From Parvibaculum sp. (GTDB taxonomy: Bacteria; Pseudomonadota; Alphaproteobacteria; Parvibaculales; Parvibaculaceae), in assembly GCA_002694985.1 (NCBI GenBank), contig NZNS01000003.1, forward strand, positions 81,340 to 145,339: a stretch of 64,000 bases of DNA, read 5' to 3'. A program made the translations under genes and the position numbers. Shown piece by piece: positions 39,110 through 50,858 of the stretch; position 1 is the first letter of the stretch, and every line of letters begins with the position of its first letter. Under the pieces are notes generated by a model, which was not told the DNA's origin, did no database searches, and saw only the letters and a list, made by a program, of their open reading frames with translations.

Positions 39110-39131
39110 TGCAATTATTGCACATTTGTGC
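39110..39131 (-). promoter_or_regulatory. Tandem palindromes at the rnj start
   Basis: TGCAATTATTGCA (39110-39122) is a perfect 6-1-6 palindrome and runs into GCACATTTGTGC (39120-39131). They fill the 39-base gap between birA and rnj just before the rnj ATG, where a ribosome site is expected. They could be an operator, an RNA hairpin masking the start, or an RNase J autoregulation target. Confidence 0.4.
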
Positions 39132-39144
39132 CGGTTACACATTT

Positions 39145-39903
39145 TCATTCGACGCGGAGGCGAGGCCCGAAGAACACATCGCCCGCAGAGACGAGCTGCA
39201 GAGTTCCATCGGCCAGACGAAGCTGAAGCGCACCATCAGGCGCCAGGCCCTCGAAGATTCCCTCCAGCACACCGGAAGAAAGGCGGACGACGATTGGCCC
39301 GCCCATACCCTCCGCACGCTTCAGCCATGCCTCGCGGATGGCGGCAAAGCCTTGCTGAGCGCGCCAGACGCCGAGCCAATGCTCGAAGGCCTTGTCGAGC
39401 GCGGTGAGCGCGTCGTCCGGTGTCACGCCGCTCATACCCATGGCGGCAAGCGAGGTGGCCTTGTATTCGAGGCCTTCGGGATGGGTGGCGAGGTTCACGC
39501 CTATACCGATGGCGACCCAGGCGACTTGTGCGCCCGCAACGCCCGAGCTTTCGAGGAGGATGCCCGCGAGCTTGGCGCGATCATGGAGCAAATCGTTCGG
39601 CCATTTGAGGCGGAGCTCGGGACGGAGGCTCGGCGACAGCAACGAGGCGACCGCCTCATGCACGGCGAGCGCGGCGACGAAGGAGAGCTCCCCCGCCTCG
39701 CGCGGGCCGCAACGCGGCGTGAGATAGAGCGTCCCCATGAAATTGCCGGAGGGGCTCTCCCATGCCCTGCCCCGGCGGCCGCGGCCTGCCGTCTGCCGGG
39801 CAGCGACAATCCAGACGGGGCCCTCGGCGGATTGATCGCCGAGACGGCGCGCCTCTTCGTTGGTGCTGTCTATCTCCTCGAAGCGGCGGATGTCGGCGGT
39901 CAT
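39145..39903 (-). CDS. birA: Biotin-[acetyl-CoA-carboxylase] ligase, no DNA-binding domain
   Basis: A 252-residue class I biotin protein ligase that adenylates biotin and attaches it to carboxylase subunits. Motifs: FEEIDSTNEEARRLGD (8-23), the nucleotide loop GRGRRGRAWESPSGNFMGTLYL near 47-68 and LKWPNDLL near 105, followed by a small C-terminal SH3-like cap. It starts directly with the catalytic domain, so it lacks the winged helix by which E. coli BirA acts as repressor. The gene is 7 bases after nuoN, so it probably belongs to the complex I transcript. Confidence 0.95.
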   Translation of the reverse strand: MTADIRRFEEIDSTNEEARRLGDQSAEGPVWIVAARQTAGRGRRGRAWESPSGNFMGTLYLTPRCGPREAGELSFVAALAVHEAVASLLSPSLRPELRLKWPNDLLHDRAKLAGILLESSGVAGAQVAWVAIGIGVNLATHPEGLEYKATSLAAMGMSGVTPDDALTALDKAFEHWLGVWRAQQGFAAIREAWLKRAEGMGGPIVVRLSSGVLEGIFEGLAPDGALQLRLADGTLQLVSAGDVFFGPRLRVE

Positions 39904-39910
39904 TTCCGCG

Positions 39911-41359
39911 TCAGGGAAGGAGGGCGCCGACGGCCGTCTGCGCACCAAGAATGAGCGGGGCGGGATAGACGAAGAAGAGCAGCGTGAAGACCGAGCAGAC
40001 GCCGAGAACGGCGGCGAGTTCGCCCGGCAAGGGCTGCACAAAGGGCTCTGCCGCCTCGTCGAAATACATGATCTTGACGATGCGCAGATAGTAGAAGGCG
40101 CCGATGACGCTCGACAGCACACCGATCACCGCCAGCGGATAGAGCCCGGCCTCTATGGCAGCCATGAAGACGTAGAACTTGCCGAAGAACCCGGCGAGCG
40201 GCGGCACGCCGGCCAGCGAGAACATGAGCATGGCGAAAAGGAAGGCGAGCATCGGCTGGTTCGTGGAGAGGCCGGAGAGATCCGAGATCGACTCGACATA
40301 ACCTTCCTTGCGGCGCATGGCGAGGATGCAGCAGAAGACACCGACATTCATCACCACGTAGATGACGAGATAGATGAGCACGCCGCGCACGCCTTCCGGT
40401 GTTCCGGCGGCGAGACCGACCAGTGCGAAGCCCATATGCGAGATCGAGCTATAGGCCATGAGGCGCTTGATATTGGTCTGGGCGATGGCGGCAAAGGCGC
40501 CGAGCACCATCGAGGCGATGGAGACGAAGACGATGATCTGCTGCCACTGGTCTTCGAGCGCGGGAAAGGCGCCAAAGAGAACACGCAAGATGAGCGCCAT
40601 TGCGGCCACCTTCGGCGCACCACCGAAAAAGGCGGTGACGGGCGTGGGCGCGCCTTCATAAACGTCCGGCGTCCACATGTGGAAGGGAACTGCCGAAATC
40701 TTGAAGGCGAGGCCTGCCAATATGAAAACGATACCGAAGATCACGCCAATATTCGGGCCCTCGGCGGTGAGGACACCGGAGATGGCCGTGAACTGGACGC
40801 TGCCGGTGAAGCCGTAAACGAGCGATGCACCATAGAGCAGCATGCCGGAGGCAAGCGCGCCGAGAACGAAATATTTGAGGCCTGCTTCCGTCGAGCGCGC
40901 GTTTTCGCGGTGGAACGCGGCAATGACGTACAGCGCGAGGCTTTGCAGCTCAAGGCCCATATAAAGCGCGATGAGACCGTTGGCCGAGACCATCATGAAC
41001 ATGCCGAGCGTCGCGAGGACGATGAGCACGGGGAACTCGAAGCGGTTCATCTTCTCGTGTCGGATGAAGCCGAAGGACATGATGATGGCGGCGGCGGCGG
41101 CGATGAGGATCAGGAGCTTCATGAATTTGGTGAAGCTGTCCACGACGAACATACCGCCGAAGGTCTGAACCGCCTCATTCGGCTCGATCAAAAGCAGCGC
41201 GCCGACAAGCACAAAAAGGCCGATGGCGCCGATGCCGGTTTCGCGGGCATCGCACTGGCGGAAGACGCCCCACATGAGAAGCGCCATGGCGCCTGCCGCC
41301 ATGAGGATTTCCGGCAAGGCGGGCAGGAAGTCCGGGACGTTGGTCAATGCTTGTTCCAT
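39911..41359 (-). CDS. nuoN: NADH-quinone oxidoreductase subunit N
   Basis: A 482-residue antiporter-like proton-pumping subunit of complex I, with about 14 membrane spans. Family motifs include YMGLELQSLALYVIAAFHRENARSTEAGLKYFVLGALASGMLLYGASLVYGFTG-type sequence near 128-175 with the key Glu and Lys, and IKRLMAYSSISHMGFALVGLAAG near 300. It is the last nuo gene and is followed closely by birA. Confidence 0.97.
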   Translation of the reverse strand: MEQALTNVPDFLPALPEILMAAGAMALLMWGVFRQCDARETGIGAIGLFVLVGALLLIEPNEAVQTFGGMFVVDSFTKFMKLLILIAAAAAIIMSFGFIRHEKMNRFEFPVLIVLATLGMFMMVSANGLIALYMGLELQSLALYVIAAFHRENARSTEAGLKYFVLGALASGMLLYGASLVYGFTGSVQFTAISGVLTAEGPNIGVIFGIVFILAGLAFKISAVPFHMWTPDVYEGAPTPVTAFFGGAPKVAAMALILRVLFGAFPALEDQWQQIIVFVSIASMVLGAFAAIAQTNIKRLMAYSSISHMGFALVGLAAGTPEGVRGVLIYLVIYVVMNVGVFCCILAMRRKEGYVESISDLSGLSTNQPMLAFLFAMLMFSLAGVPPLAGFFGKFYVFMAAIEAGLYPLAVIGVLSSVIGAFYYLRIVKIMYFDEAAEPFVQPLPGELAAVLGVCSVFTLLFFVYPAPLILGAQTAVGALLP

Positions 41360-41362
41360 GTT

Positions 41363-42907
41363 CTAGTTACCCGTGAAGAGGCTTGCGGCCCGGGCGAAGA
41401 GCCCCGTGTCGCCCGCGACGCGGTGTGCCTCCAGAGCGGCATGGTAGTTCGCGACGAGGTTATCCACCGAGACTTCGGTCACGTGCAGGATCGGGGCGGG
41501 ATAGACGCCGAAGAAGATCGTCGCGGCCAGAAGCGGCGCGAGGGTGAGCACCTCGCGACGGTTCAGGTCCATGATCGATTTCAGCGTGTCCTTCTCGATT
41601 TCGCCGAAGACGATACGGCGATAGAGATAGAGCGCGTAGCCCGCGGCGAGAATGACGCCCGTGGCGGCGATGGCCGCAACCAGGGTGTTCACCTTGAAGG
41701 TGCCGATGATGGTGAGGAATTCACCGATGAAGCCGCTGGTGCCGGGCAGACCGACATTCGCCATGGTGAAGATGAGGAAAGCGACAGCATAGAGCGGCAT
41801 GCGGTTCACGAGGCCGCCATAGGCCGCGATCTCGCGCGTGTGCATGCGGTCATAGACGACGCCGACGCAGAGGAAGAGCGCGCCCGAGACCCAGCCATGA
41901 GAGAGCATCTGGAAGATGCCGCCCTGCACGCCCTGATGCGTGGCCGCGAAGATACCCATGGTGACGAAGCCCATATGCGCCACCGAGGAATAGGCGATCA
42001 GCTTCTTCATGTCCTCCTGCACAAGGGCGACAAGCGAAGCATAGACAATCGCAATGACGCTCAGGGCGAAGACAAGCCAGGCGAGGTCGGCCGAGGCAAC
42101 CGGGAACATGGGAAGCGAGAAGCGCAGGAAGCCGTAGCCGCCCATTTTCAGCATGACACCGGCAAGGACGACGGAGCCCGCCGTCGGCGCTTCCACATGC
42201 GCATCCGGCAGCCAGGTGTGGACCGGCCACATCGGCATCTTCACCGCGAAGGAGGCAAAGAAGGCGAGCCAGAGCCAGAACTGCATCTCCGCGGGGAAGT
42301 CATGCGCGAGAAGCACGGGAATGCTGGTCGTGCCTGCTTCCCAGTACATCGCCATGATGGCGAGAAGCATGAGCACGGAACCGGCGAAGGTGTAGAGGAA
42401 GAACTTGAAGCTCGCATAGATGCGCCGCGCGCCGCCCCAGACGCCGATGATGAGGAACATCGGGATCAGGCCGCCCTCGAAGAAGAGGTAGAAGAGCACG
42501 AGGTCCAGTGCGCAGAAGACGCCGATCATCAGCGTTTCGAGCACGAGGAAGGCGATCATGTATTCCTTCACCCGCTTCTCGATGGAGGTCCAGCTTGCGA
42601 GGATGCAGGCCGGCATCAGGAAGGTGGTGAGGATGACGAAGAGCATCGAAATACCGTCGACGCCCATGTGGTAGTTGATGGCGCCGCCGAGCCACTCCGT
42701 CTCCTGCACGAACTGGAAGTCCGACGTCGAGGGATCGAATTTCCACCAGATGTAGAGCGAGACGAAGAAGGTGATCGAGGTTGTCCAGAGCGCGACATAG
42801 CGCGCGTTGCGGGCAACCGACGCCTCGTCGCCGCGCGTCACCAGAATGATGAGCGCGCCGACCAGCGGCAGAAAAGTGATGAGCGAGAGAATGTTGCCGT
42901 CGGTCAT
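41363..42907 (-). CDS. nuoM: NADH-quinone oxidoreductase subunit M
   Basis: A 514-residue antiporter-like subunit of complex I with about 14 spans. The start [55 protein letters not shown] near 115-155 with the conserved Glu, the [38 protein letters not shown] block near 220-257 with Lys and His, and [19 protein letters not shown] near 300 are all intact. It abuts nuoL by one base. Confidence 0.97.
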   Translation of the reverse strand: MTDGNILSLITFLPLVGALIILVTRGDEASVARNARYVALWTTSITFFVSLYIWWKFDPSTSDFQFVQETEWLGGAINYHMGVDGISMLFVILTTFLMPACILASWTSIEKRVKEYMIAFLVLETLMIGVFCALDLVLFYLFFEGGLIPMFLIIGVWGGARRIYASFKFFLYTFAGSVLMLLAIMAMYWEAGTTSIPVLLAHDFPAEMQFWLWLAFFASFAVKMPMWPVHTWLPDAHVEAPTAGSVVLAGVMLKMGGYGFLRFSLPMFPVASADLAWLVFALSVIAIVYASLVALVQEDMKKLIAYSSVAHMGFVTMGIFAATHQGVQGGIFQMLSHGWVSGALFLCVGVVYDRMHTREIAAYGGLVNRMPLYAVAFLIFTMANVGLPGTSGFIGEFLTIIGTFKVNTLVAAIAATGVILAAGYALYLYRRIVFGEIEKDTLKSIMDLNRREVLTLAPLLAATIFFGVYPAPILHVTEVSVDNLVANYHAALEAHRVAGDTGLFARAASLFTGN

Positions 42908-44838
42908 CAGTGCGCTCCCCCGACCATGAACCAGGTCACCAGACCTGCCACGCCGAGCAGCATCGCGAAGGCGTAGTGATAGAGATAACCGCTTTGCAGA
43001 CGCACGACGCCCCGCGTGATATCGAGGACGCGGGCGGAAATACCATCCGGCCCGATCCCGTCGATGATGCGTCCATCACCCTGTTTCCAGAAGATCCGAC
43101 CGATTGCGAAGGCCGGGCGGACGAAGATGAAGTCATAGATCTCGTCGAAGTACCACTTGTTGAGCAGGAACTTGTAGAGCGGTTCATGCGTCTTCGCGAG
43201 CTGCCGGGGCATGTCCGGCCGGGCGATATAGAAAAGCCAGGCGACGGCGAAGCCGGCAATCATCATCAGCGTCGGCAGGTAAGGCACCCATTCCGGCACG
43301 TTGTGGAACTCGTGCATGATGTGATTTTCGGCACCGCGATAGATCGCCTCCAGCCAGAACTCCTCATAGGCATGACCGATGAAGAGCGGCGCGAAAACCA
43401 TGCCCGCGCCAATGGCGCCCACCGCGAGGATGACCAGCGGCATGAGCATGACGAGCGGCGATTCATGCACATGGCTCAGCGTCTCATTGGAGGCGCGGCT
43501 TGTCCCGTGGAACGTCATGAAGATGAGACGCCAGGAATAGAAGGAGGTGAACAGGGCGGCGATGACCGTCATGGCGAAGGCGTACATATGGGCGGGGTTA
43601 TGCGCCGCATAGGCCGCTTCGATGATCGCATCCTTGGAATAGTAGCCCGCCGTGAACGGGAAGCCGGTGAGCGCGAGCGTACCGATGACCATCATCACCC
43701 ATGTGACGGGGATGAGCTTGTAGAGGCCGCCCATCCTGCGCATGTCCTGCTCGTCGCTCATGGCGTGAATGACGGAACCGGAGCCGAGGAACAGAAGCGC
43801 CTTGAAGAAGGCATGGGTGAAGAGGTGGAACATCGCCACTTCATAGGCGCCGACGCCGAGCGCGACAAACATGTAGCCGAGCTGCGAACAAGTCGAATAG
43901 GCAATGACGCGCTTGATGTCGTTCTGGACGAGGCCGACGGTGGCGGCGAAAAAGGCCGTGGTGGCACCGACGACGGTGACGACGGTGAGCGCGAATTCCG
44001 AGAACTCGAAGACCGGCGACATACGCGCGACGAGGAAGACACCTGCGGTGACCATCGTCGCGGCGTGAATGAGGGCGGAGACCGGCGTCGGGCCTTCCAT
44101 CGCATCCGGCAGCCAGGTGTGCAGGAGGAACTGCGCCGACTTGCCCATTGCGCCCATGAAGAGCAGCAGACAGGCGGTCGTCACGACCGGCACGTCATAG
44201 CCGACGAAATTGAAGCTCTTGTCCGCGATTTCGGGAATGGCGGCGAAGACGGTATCGAAATCGACCGAACCGATGGTGAGGAAGAGCGTGGCAATGCCGA
44301 GAATGAGGCCGAAGTCGCCGACGCGGTTCACCACGAATGCCTTGATGGCCGCCGCGTTCGCGCTCGGCTTCTTGTACCAGAAACCGATCAGCAGATAGGA
44401 GGCGAGCCCCACGCCTTCCCAGCCGAAGAAGAGCTGGACGAAATTATCCGCCGTCACCAGCGCGAGCATGGCGAAGGTGAAGAGCGAGAGGTAGGCGAAG
44501 AAGCGCGGCTGGTGCGGATCGTGGCTCATATAGCCAATCGAATAGATGTGCACGAGCGCAGAGACGGAAGTCACGACAACGAGCATGACGGCGGTGAGCG
44601 TGTCGATGCGCAGGCGCCAGTCGGCCTCGAAGCTGCCGGAGTCGATCCAGGTGAGAACCTGAACACGCGCAGTCTCGCCCTGAAGGCCGACCGAGATCAG
44701 CGCGACAACGGAAAGCAGCGCGGCGGCAACGAGAAGAACGGAGGTGACGATCTGGGCGCCGCGCGGTCCGATCCATCGGCCGAAGACGCCCGCGACCAGA
44801 AAGCCGATCAGAGGCAGGAAGACGATTGCAGAGTACAT
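42907..44838 (-). CDS. nuoL: NADH-quinone oxidoreductase subunit L
   Basis: A 643-residue antiporter-like subunit of complex I with about 16 spans and the lateral helix that links the pump modules. [44 protein letters not shown] near 125-168 carries the key Glu and Lys. [38 protein letters not shown] near 230-267, [23 protein letters not shown] near 305 and the [17 protein letters not shown] segment near 395 are typical. The start lies 7 bases after nuoK. Confidence 0.97.
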   Translation of the reverse strand: MYSAIVFLPLIGFLVAGVFGRWIGPRGAQIVTSVLLVAAALLSVVALISVGLQGETARVQVLTWIDSGSFEADWRLRIDTLTAVMLVVVTSVSALVHIYSIGYMSHDPHQPRFFAYLSLFTFAMLALVTADNFVQLFFGWEGVGLASYLLIGFWYKKPSANAAAIKAFVVNRVGDFGLILGIATLFLTIGSVDFDTVFAAIPEIADKSFNFVGYDVPVVTTACLLLFMGAMGKSAQFLLHTWLPDAMEGPTPVSALIHAATMVTAGVFLVARMSPVFEFSEFALTVVTVVGATTAFFAATVGLVQNDIKRVIAYSTCSQLGYMFVALGVGAYEVAMFHLFTHAFFKALLFLGSGSVIHAMSDEQDMRRMGGLYKLIPVTWVMMVIGTLALTGFPFTAGYYSKDAIIEAAYAAHNPAHMYAFAMTVIAALFTSFYSWRLIFMTFHGTSRASNETLSHVHESPLVMLMPLVILAVGAIGAGMVFAPLFIGHAYEEFWLEAIYRGAENHIMHEFHNVPEWVPYLPTLMMIAGFAVAWLFYIARPDMPRQLAKTHEPLYKFLLNKWYFDEIYDFIFVRPAFAIGRIFWKQGDGRIIDGIGPDGISARVLDITRGVVRLQSGYLYHYAFAMLLGVAGLVTWFMVGGAH

Positions 44839-44844
44839 GCCCCC

Positions 44845-45153
44845 TTACCCCTTCATCATGTTGATGTCCTCAACCGCGATTGAGCCGCGGTTGCGGAAGT
44901 AGATAACCAGAATGGCAAGGCCGATCGCCGCCTCGCCCGCCGCGACCGTCAGCACGAAAAGCGCAAAGACCTGTCCGGCGAGATCACCCATATGGGTCGA
45001 GAAGGCAACCAGATTGATATTCACCGCAAGGAGCATCAGTTCGATCGACATGAGAATGACGATCACATTCTTCCGGTTGAGGAAGATGCCGAAGATACCC
45101 AGCGTGAACAGGATCGCCGCCACGGTGAGATAGTGTGCGAGGCCGATTGCCAT
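44845..45153 (-). CDS. nuoK: NADH-quinone oxidoreductase subunit K
   Basis: A 102-residue subunit of complex I with three spans, of which the second carries a conserved Glu ([18 protein letters not shown] near 33-50) and the third another ([18 protein letters not shown] near 71-88). The start at 45153 ([11 protein letters not shown]) follows AGCAGGAGAAAATG; a longer GTG start is possible but not needed. A gap of 142 bases with GC-rich hairpins separates it from nuoJ. Confidence 0.96.
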   Translation of the reverse strand: MAIGLAHYLTVAAILFTLGIFGIFLNRKNVIVILMSIELMLLAVNINLVAFSTHMGDLAGQVFALFVLTVAAGEAAIGLAILVIYFRNRGSIAVEDINMMKG

Positions 45154-45295
45154 CATTTTCTCCTGCTCCCTCACGTCGGCTCGGGAGCCAGTCCCCTTAC
45201 ATTCGACGGGTCACGCGGCGGGGGCCGCGCACACCCAATTGGTCTTTCTCCGGTTGGCGTTTTCCGGTGGCCGGCCGATGCCAGCCCGAAACGCC

Positions 45296-45910
45296 CTAGA
45301 GCCCCTGCCCGGGCTCGACTTTCTTCATTTCAACAGCCTGTTCGCGCGTACGTGCCACCTGGTCCGCAATCACCTGCCGCTTGACGTTCGGCTTGTGGCG
45401 CAGCGTAAGCACAATGGCGCCGATCATGGCGACGAGAAGAATGAGGCCCGCCGCCTGGAAGGGATAGACATATTGCGTGTAGACGATATGGCCGAGCGCG
45501 CGCGTATTGTCGATGTCGGTTATGGCGGGCGTGGGCGAGGCCGCAATGCTTGCCGCTTCCGGCGCAATGACCCAGGCACCCAGCACCAGCAGCAACTCGA
45601 TCAGCAGGATGATGCCAACCAGCGCGCCCACGGGAAGATATTGCAGGAAGCCTTCGCGCAGCTCCGAGAAGTCGATATCGAGCATCATCACGACGAAGAG
45701 GAAGAGAACCGCAACCGCGCCGACATAGACGATGACGAGGATGAGCGCGAGAAACTCCGCGCCCATCAATACGAAGAGCGCCGCCGCATTGAAGAAGGCG
45801 AGGATGAGGAACAACACGGAGTGCACGGGATTGCGCGCTGCGATCACCATGAAGCCCGCAGCGACGGTAATCGCTGCGAAAAGATAAAACGCTATGGCCG
45901 TGGCAATCAT
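45296..45910 (-). CDS. nuoJ: NADH-quinone oxidoreductase subunit J
   Basis: A 204-residue membrane subunit of complex I with five spans, including the third helix with a pi-bulge that takes part in the active/deactive switch: EFLALILVIVYVGAVAVLFLFVVMMLDIDF near 55-84 has the family sequence. ARNPVHSVLFLILAFFNAAALFVLM lies before it. The start at 45910 (MIATAIAFYLFAA) was chosen for the family N-terminus. Confidence 0.96.
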   Translation of the reverse strand: MIATAIAFYLFAAITVAAGFMVIAARNPVHSVLFLILAFFNAAALFVLMGAEFLALILVIVYVGAVAVLFLFVVMMLDIDFSELREGFLQYLPVGALVGIILLIELLLVLGAWVIAPEAASIAASPTPAITDIDNTRALGHIVYTQYVYPFQAAGLILLVAMIGAIVLTLRHKPNVKRQVIADQVARTREQAVEMKKVEPGQGL

Positions 45911-45950
45911 CTGGACCCCTTGTCCCTCGATCGTCTTCCAGGTGGTGCGT

Positions 45951-46442
45951 TCAGCGATAGGGAGCGTCGAGCGCGATATTCGTCGCGATCTCACGTTCCC
46001 AGCGATCGCCATTCGAAAGCAGCCGGTTCTTGTCGTACATCAGTTCTTCGCGCGTTTCGGTCGCGAATTCGAAATTCGGTCCTTCGACGATGGCATCCAC
46101 CGGGCAAGCCTCCTGACAGAGGCCGCAATAGATGCACTTCGTCATGTCGATGTCGTAGCGCGTGGTGCGGCGCGTACCGTCATTGCGGCGCGGGCCCGCC
46201 TCGATGGTGATGGCAAGCGCCGGGCAGACCGCCTCGCAGAGTTTGCAGGCGATGCAACGCTCTTCGCCATTCGGATAACGGCGAAGCGCATGCTCGCCGC
46301 GAAAACGCGGAGAGAGCGGCCCCTTCTCGAAGGGATAGTTCAACGTCGCCTTCGGCTTGAAGAAATACCGCATGGCGAGGAAGAAGCTCGAAACGAATTC
46401 GGCGAGGAAGAGAGACCGCACCGACTGATCCAGCCAGGCCAT
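45951..46442 (-). CDS. nuoI: NADH-quinone oxidoreductase subunit I
   Basis: A 163-residue ferredoxin-like subunit carrying two [4Fe-4S] clusters (N6a and N6b) in the peripheral arm of complex I. Two CxxCxxCxxxCP motifs are visible: [12 protein letters not shown] near 65 and [12 protein letters not shown] near 104. The start region [20 protein letters not shown] packs against the membrane arm. It lies between nuoH and nuoJ as usual. Confidence 0.97.
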   Translation of the reverse strand: MAWLDQSVRSLFLAEFVSSFFLAMRYFFKPKATLNYPFEKGPLSPRFRGEHALRRYPNGEERCIACKLCEAVCPALAITIEAGPRRNDGTRRTTRYDIDMTKCIYCGLCQEACPVDAIVEGPNFEFATETREELMYDKNRLLSNGDRWEREIATNIALDAPYR

Positions 46443-46486
46443 AATCTCAGTCCTTTCCCTTGATTGCGTTCATTGTCCCCTGCCCC

Positions 46487-47491
46487 TTACACAAGATCGA
46501 AGCCGACGAGGACACCCGCCGTCAGCACAACCCAGAAGAGCGAGAACGGCAGGAAGACCTTCCAGCCGAGACGCATCAGCTGGTCATAGCGGTAGCGCGG
46601 CACGAATGCCTTGACCATCGCGAACATGAAGAAGACCGCAAATACCTTCAGCAGGAACCAGACGATGCCGGGAACCCAGGTGAAGGGCGCGATGTCGAAG
46701 GGCGGCAGCCAGCCACCGAGGAAGAGGATCGTCGTCATGGCGCACATGAGCAGGATCGAGACGTACTCGCCCAGCATGAACATCATGTAGGTGGAGGAGG
46801 AATACTCCACCATGAAGCCGGCAACGAGTTCAGACTCCGCCTCCACGAGATCGAAGGGCGGACGGTTGGTTTCCGCCAGCGCCGAGATGAAGAAGATCGC
46901 GAACATCGGCAGATGTGGGATGAAGTACCAGACGGTCTTCTGCGCTTCGACGATCTCAGAGAGGTTGAGCGTCCCCGCCGTCATGAGCACGCAGACGATG
47001 ACGAAACCGATGGAAACTTCGTAGGAGACCATCTGGGCCGCGGCGCGCAGCGCCGAGAGGAACGGATATTTCGAGTTTGATGCCCAGCCCGCCATGATGA
47101 CGCCGTATACGCCGAGCGAGGAAATGGCGAAGATATAGAGGACACCGACATTGATGTCGGAAATCACGAGCTTCGCGTCGAGCGGGATAACCGCCCAGCC
47201 GGACAGCGCGAGCGTCACAGTCACCAGCGGCGCAATGAGGAAGATCCCCTTGTTTGCCCCCGCTGGGACAATCACTTCCTTGAAGATGAATTTCAGCAGG
47301 TCCGCAAAGGACTGCAAAAGGCCGAAGGCGCCGACAACGTTCGGCCCGCGGCGAAGCTGCACCGCTGCCCAGATCTTGCGGTCGGCAAGCAGGACATATG
47401 CCGTGACGAGCAGGATCGCGACGATCAGCGCGAGCGACTGCGCAACGATGATCGCCAGCGGAATACCATATGCGACGAGAATATCTGTCAT
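46487..47491 (-). CDS. nuoH: NADH-quinone oxidoreductase subunit H
   Basis: A 334-residue membrane subunit (eight spans) that forms part of the quinone-binding chamber. [26 protein letters not shown] near 45-70, AFPI-like EVSIGFVIV segment near 155, the loop [29 protein letters not shown] near 200-228 with the conserved acidic residues, and [23 protein letters not shown] near 290-312 are all typical. The start at 47491 ([11 protein letters not shown]) is used; longer frames run into the nuoG end. Confidence 0.96.
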   Translation of the reverse strand: MTDILVAYGIPLAIIVAQSLALIVAILLVTAYVLLADRKIWAAVQLRRGPNVVGAFGLLQSFADLLKFIFKEVIVPAGANKGIFLIAPLVTVTLALSGWAVIPLDAKLVISDINVGVLYIFAISSLGVYGVIMAGWASNSKYPFLSALRAAAQMVSYEVSIGFVIVCVLMTAGTLNLSEIVEAQKTVWYFIPHLPMFAIFFISALAETNRPPFDLVEAESELVAGFMVEYSSSTYMMFMLGEYVSILLMCAMTTILFLGGWLPPFDIAPFTWVPGIVWFLLKVFAVFFMFAMVKAFVPRYRYDQLMRLGWKVFLPFSLFWVVLTAGVLVGFDLV

Positions 47492-47507
47492 TGCTCCTCT
47501 ACCCCCG

Positions 47508-49565
47508 TCACTCCGCCGCCTGAATGCGCGCGGCGGCGGCCCGGCCAGCCGAACACTCGGCCATGACGGCGCTTGCGCGCGCAACCGGATTTGTCATGAA
47601 GAAGTCCCGCACCGGCGTTTCGAAAGGCGCGGCATCAAGTTCACCCTGCGGGAGCGACGGCATCTCCGTCACGGGCGCGATGACATCACTCATCGCGAAG
47701 TGCGGTGCGTCCGCTTCCATCGCTGCGCGGATGGCGTCGAGATCATCGTAAGGCAGGGTCTTGCCGAGTACACCGGACAGCGCACGCAGGATCGCCCAGT
47801 CTTCGCGGGCCGAACCCGGCGGGAAGACGGCACGGCGGCCGAGCTGGACGCGGCCTTCCGTATTGACCCAGGTCGCGTTCTTTTCGGTGTAGGCGGCACC
47901 CGGCAGGATGACATCGGCGCGATGCGCACCCGCGTCGCCATGCGTACCCTGATAGATGACGAAAGCCTTGCCCAGCCTGTTCATGTCGATTTCGTCCGCA
48001 CCCAGAAGATGGACAACTTCGATTTCGCCGCTGGAGGCGCCTTCGAGAATGCCCTCGACATCGCGCCCGCCCTCACCCGGCACGAGGCCGAGATCCAGAC
48101 CGGCAACGCGAGCGGCTGCCGTGTGCAGGACGTTGAAGCCGTTCCATTCGTCCGTGATGGCGCCGACAGATTTCGCGAGCGCCAGCGCCTCGGCGAGAAC
48201 AGCCGCGCCATCCTTGCGCGTGAGTGCGCCCTGCCCGATCACGATCATGGGACGCGCGGCATTCTTCAGCACATCGCCGAAGGAGCCGAGGTCTTTCAGC
48301 GATTGCGGACCGGCGCCGATATAGTCGTAGTCATAGGTGAGATCGTTACGCGGGCCGATGACACCGACTTTCAGACCTCCCTCGACATCCTTCTGGCGCG
48401 CGCGCTTCAGGATGCGCGCATTGATGATGGCTGCTTCCTTGCGCGGGTCTGTGCCGACGAGCAGGATCGCATCCGCCTCTTCGATGCCGGCGATGGTTGT
48501 GTTGAAGAGATAGGCACCGCGGTTCGACGCATCGAGCTTCGCACCATCCTGGCGGCAATCGATGCTGGTGCAACCGAGCGAGGTGTAGAGGTCTTTCAGC
48601 GCCTTCATGGATTCGGCGCAAGCAAGATCGCCCGCGATGGCGGCGATGCGGCTGCCGTCCACATCCTTCAGACGCGCGGCGATAGCGGCGAAAGCTTCTT
48701 CCCAAGTCGCAGGCTGAAGGCGGCCATTGATGCGCACGAAAGGCGTATCGAGGCGCTGCATCTTCAGACCATCCCAGACGAAGCGGGTCTTGTCTGAAAT
48801 CCACTCTTCGTTCACGTCGTCATTGAGGCGCGGAAGAATACGCATGACTTCGGGCCCGCGCGCATCGACGCGAATGTTGGAACCGACGGCATCCATCACG
48901 TCGATGGACTCGGTCTTCTTCAGTTCCCAGGGACGCGCCGTATAGGCGAAGGGGCGGAAAGTGAGCGCGCCGACCGGGCACAGATCGACCACGTTGGCGG
49001 AAAGCTCCGAGGTGAGCGCATGTTCGAGATAGGTAGTGATCTCCATATCCTCGCCGCGGCCGATGGCGCCGAGTTCGGGAACGCCCGCCACTTCCTGCGA
49101 GAAGCGGATGCAGCGCGTGCAATGGATGCAGCGCGTCATCACGGTCTTCACGAGGGGGCCCATGTATTTTTCCTCGACCGCGCGCTTGTTCTCATGGAAG
49201 CGCGAACCGTCGACGCCATAGGCCATCGACTGATCCTGCAGGTCGCATTCGCCGCCCTGATCGCAGATCGGGCAATCGAGCGGATGATTGATGAGCAGGA
49301 ACTCCATCACGCCTTCGCGGGCGCGCTTTACCTGCTCGCTCTTGGTGGAAACGACCATGCCATCGCCAGCCGGCATCGCACAGGAAGCCACGGGCTTCGG
49401 CGATTTCTCGACCTCAACGAGACACATGCGGCAATTGCCCGCGATGGACAGACGCTCGTGATAGCAGAAGCGCGGGATTTCGGCGCCCGCTTCCTCGCAG
49501 GCCTGCAACAGCGTTGCGCCCGCCTCGACCTCTACTTCAATGCCATCGACTGTAAGTTTTGGCAT
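47508..49565 (-). CDS. nuoG: NADH-quinone oxidoreductase subunit G
   Basis: A 685-residue iron-sulphur subunit of complex I. Order of domains: [2Fe-2S] ferredoxin fold with [18 protein letters not shown] near 34-51 and the last Cys in VASCAMP, then the histidine/cysteine-rich region with [13 protein letters not shown] near 98, the two [4Fe-4S] sites [10 protein letters not shown] near 146 and CPVGALT near 197, and a long molybdopterin-oxidoreductase-like domain (from about 220) that has lost its cofactor. The length matches the alphaproteobacterial and mitochondrial 75-kDa type, shorter than E. coli NuoG. Confidence 0.97.
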   Translation of the reverse strand: MPKLTVDGIEVEVEAGATLLQACEEAGAEIPRFCYHERLSIAGNCRMCLVEVEKSPKPVASCAMPAGDGMVVSTKSEQVKRAREGVMEFLLINHPLDCPICDQGGECDLQDQSMAYGVDGSRFHENKRAVEEKYMGPLVKTVMTRCIHCTRCIRFSQEVAGVPELGAIGRGEDMEITTYLEHALTSELSANVVDLCPVGALTFRPFAYTARPWELKKTESIDVMDAVGSNIRVDARGPEVMRILPRLNDDVNEEWISDKTRFVWDGLKMQRLDTPFVRINGRLQPATWEEAFAAIAARLKDVDGSRIAAIAGDLACAESMKALKDLYTSLGCTSIDCRQDGAKLDASNRGAYLFNTTIAGIEEADAILLVGTDPRKEAAIINARILKRARQKDVEGGLKVGVIGPRNDLTYDYDYIGAGPQSLKDLGSFGDVLKNAARPMIVIGQGALTRKDGAAVLAEALALAKSVGAITDEWNGFNVLHTAAARVAGLDLGLVPGEGGRDVEGILEGASSGEIEVVHLLGADEIDMNRLGKAFVIYQGTHGDAGAHRADVILPGAAYTEKNATWVNTEGRVQLGRRAVFPPGSAREDWAILRALSGVLGKTLPYDDLDAIRAAMEADAPHFAMSDVIAPVTEMPSLPQGELDAAPFETPVRDFFMTNPVARASAVMAECSAGRAAAARIQAAE

Positions 49566-49568
49566 GGT

Positions 49569-50858
49569 CTACTCCGCCGCCCTTGCCGCGCCGCCGCGTT
49601 TCGCCGCGATGCGCTCTTCGATCGTTCCCCGGAAATGGCGGATGAGACCCTGAACCGGCCAGGCCGCCGCATCGCCGAGGGCGCAGATCGTGTGTCCTTC
49701 GACGCGCTTCGTCACGTCGAGCAGCATGTCGATTTCCTCGACCTCCGCTTCGCCCGCAACAAGACGCTCCATGACGCGCCACATCCAGCCCGTGCCTTCG
49801 CGGCAGGGGGTGCACTGACCGCAACTCTCATGCTTGTAGAAGGCGGAGAGGCGCGCGATCGCCTTGATGACGTCGGTCGACTTGTCCATGACGATGACAG
49901 CCGCCGTGCCGAGGCCGGACTGCACGGCCTTCAGCGAGTCAAAATCCATCAGCACGTCGTCGCAGATCGATTTCGGCAGAAGCGGCACGGACGAGCCGCC
50001 CGGGATCACCGCGAGAAGATTGTCCCAGCCGCCGCGCACACCGCCCGCATGCTTCTCGAGAAGCTCCTTCAGCGGGATGCCCATTTCCTCTTCGACATTG
50101 CAGGGCTTGTTCACATGACCCGAAATGCAGAAGAGCTTGGTGCCGGTATTGTTCGGACGGCCGAGACTGGCGAACCAGTCCGCGCCACGGCGCAGGATGG
50201 TCGGTGCCACCGCGATCGACTCGACATTGTTCACCGTGGTCGGCGCACCATAAAGACCGACATTGGCCGGGAAAGGCGGCTTGAGGCGCGGCATGCCCTT
50301 CTTGCCTTCGAGGCTTTCGAGAAGGGCCGTTTCCTCGCCGCAGATGTAAGCGCCGGCGCCGTGATGGACGTAGAGGTCGAAGTCCCAGCCCGAGCCCGCC
50401 GCGTTCGCCCCGAGAAGCCCCGCTTCATAGGCTTCGTCGACGGCGGCCTGAAGCTGCTCGCGTTCGCGAATGAATTCGCCGCGCACATAGATGTAGCAGG
50501 CGTGTGCACCCATCGCGAAGGACGCGATGAGGCAGCCCTCGATCAGCTTCTGCGGATCGTGACGCATGATGTCGCGATCCTTGCAGGTGCCAGGCTCGGA
50601 CTCGTCAGCGTTCACGACGAGGTAGTGCGGGCGGCCATCGGATTCCTTGGGCATGAAGGACCATTTGAGGCCGGTCGGGAAGCCGGCGCCGCCACGGCCG
50701 CGCAGTCCCGACTTCTTCATCTCCTCGAGAATCCAGTCACGTCCCTTGGCGATGATTGCGGCCGTACCGTCCCAGTCGCCGCGCTTTTTTGCGGCTTCGA
50801 GACGCCAATCCTGCAACCCGTAGATATTGGTGAAAATGCGGTCCTTGTCTTCCAGCAT
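49569..50858 (-). CDS. nuoF: NADH-quinone oxidoreductase subunit F
   Basis: A 429-residue subunit that binds NADH, FMN and the N3 [4Fe-4S] cluster. [17 protein letters not shown] near 55-71 and [13 protein letters not shown] near 84 form the nucleotide and flavin sites, [32 protein letters not shown] near 170-201 follows, and the cluster Cys are in [12 protein letters not shown] near 345 plus a later [10 protein letters not shown]. It abuts nuoE by one base. Confidence 0.97.
   Translation of the reverse strand: MLEDKDRIFTNIYGLQDWRLEAAKKRGDWDGTAAIIAKGRDWILEEMKKSGLRGRGGAGFPTGLKWSFMPKESDGRPHYLVVNADESEPGTCKDRDIMRHDPQKLIEGCLIASFAMGAHACYIYVRGEFIREREQLQAAVDEAYEAGLLGANAAGSGWDFDLYVHHGAGAYICGEETALLESLEGKKGMPRLKPPFPANVGLYGAPTTVNNVESIAVAPTILRRGADWFASLGRPNNTGTKLFCISGHVNKPCNVEEEMGIPLKELLEKHAGGVRGGWDNLLAVIPGGSSVPLLPKSICDDVLMDFDSLKAVQSGLGTAAVIVMDKSTDVIKAIARLSAFYKHESCGQCTPCREGTGWMWRVMERLVAGEAEVEEIDMLLDVTKRVEGHTICALGDAAAWPVQGLIRHFRGTIEERIAAKRGGAARAAE

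Noticed and set aside
37825..44883. Very long plus-strand open frames (up to about 1000 codons) opposite rnj, birA and nuoL-N
   Set aside because: They are mirror frames of highly biased GC-rich genes; their translations are Glu/Asp/Arg/His-rich low-complexity with no domain, while the minus strand codes clear complex I subunits.
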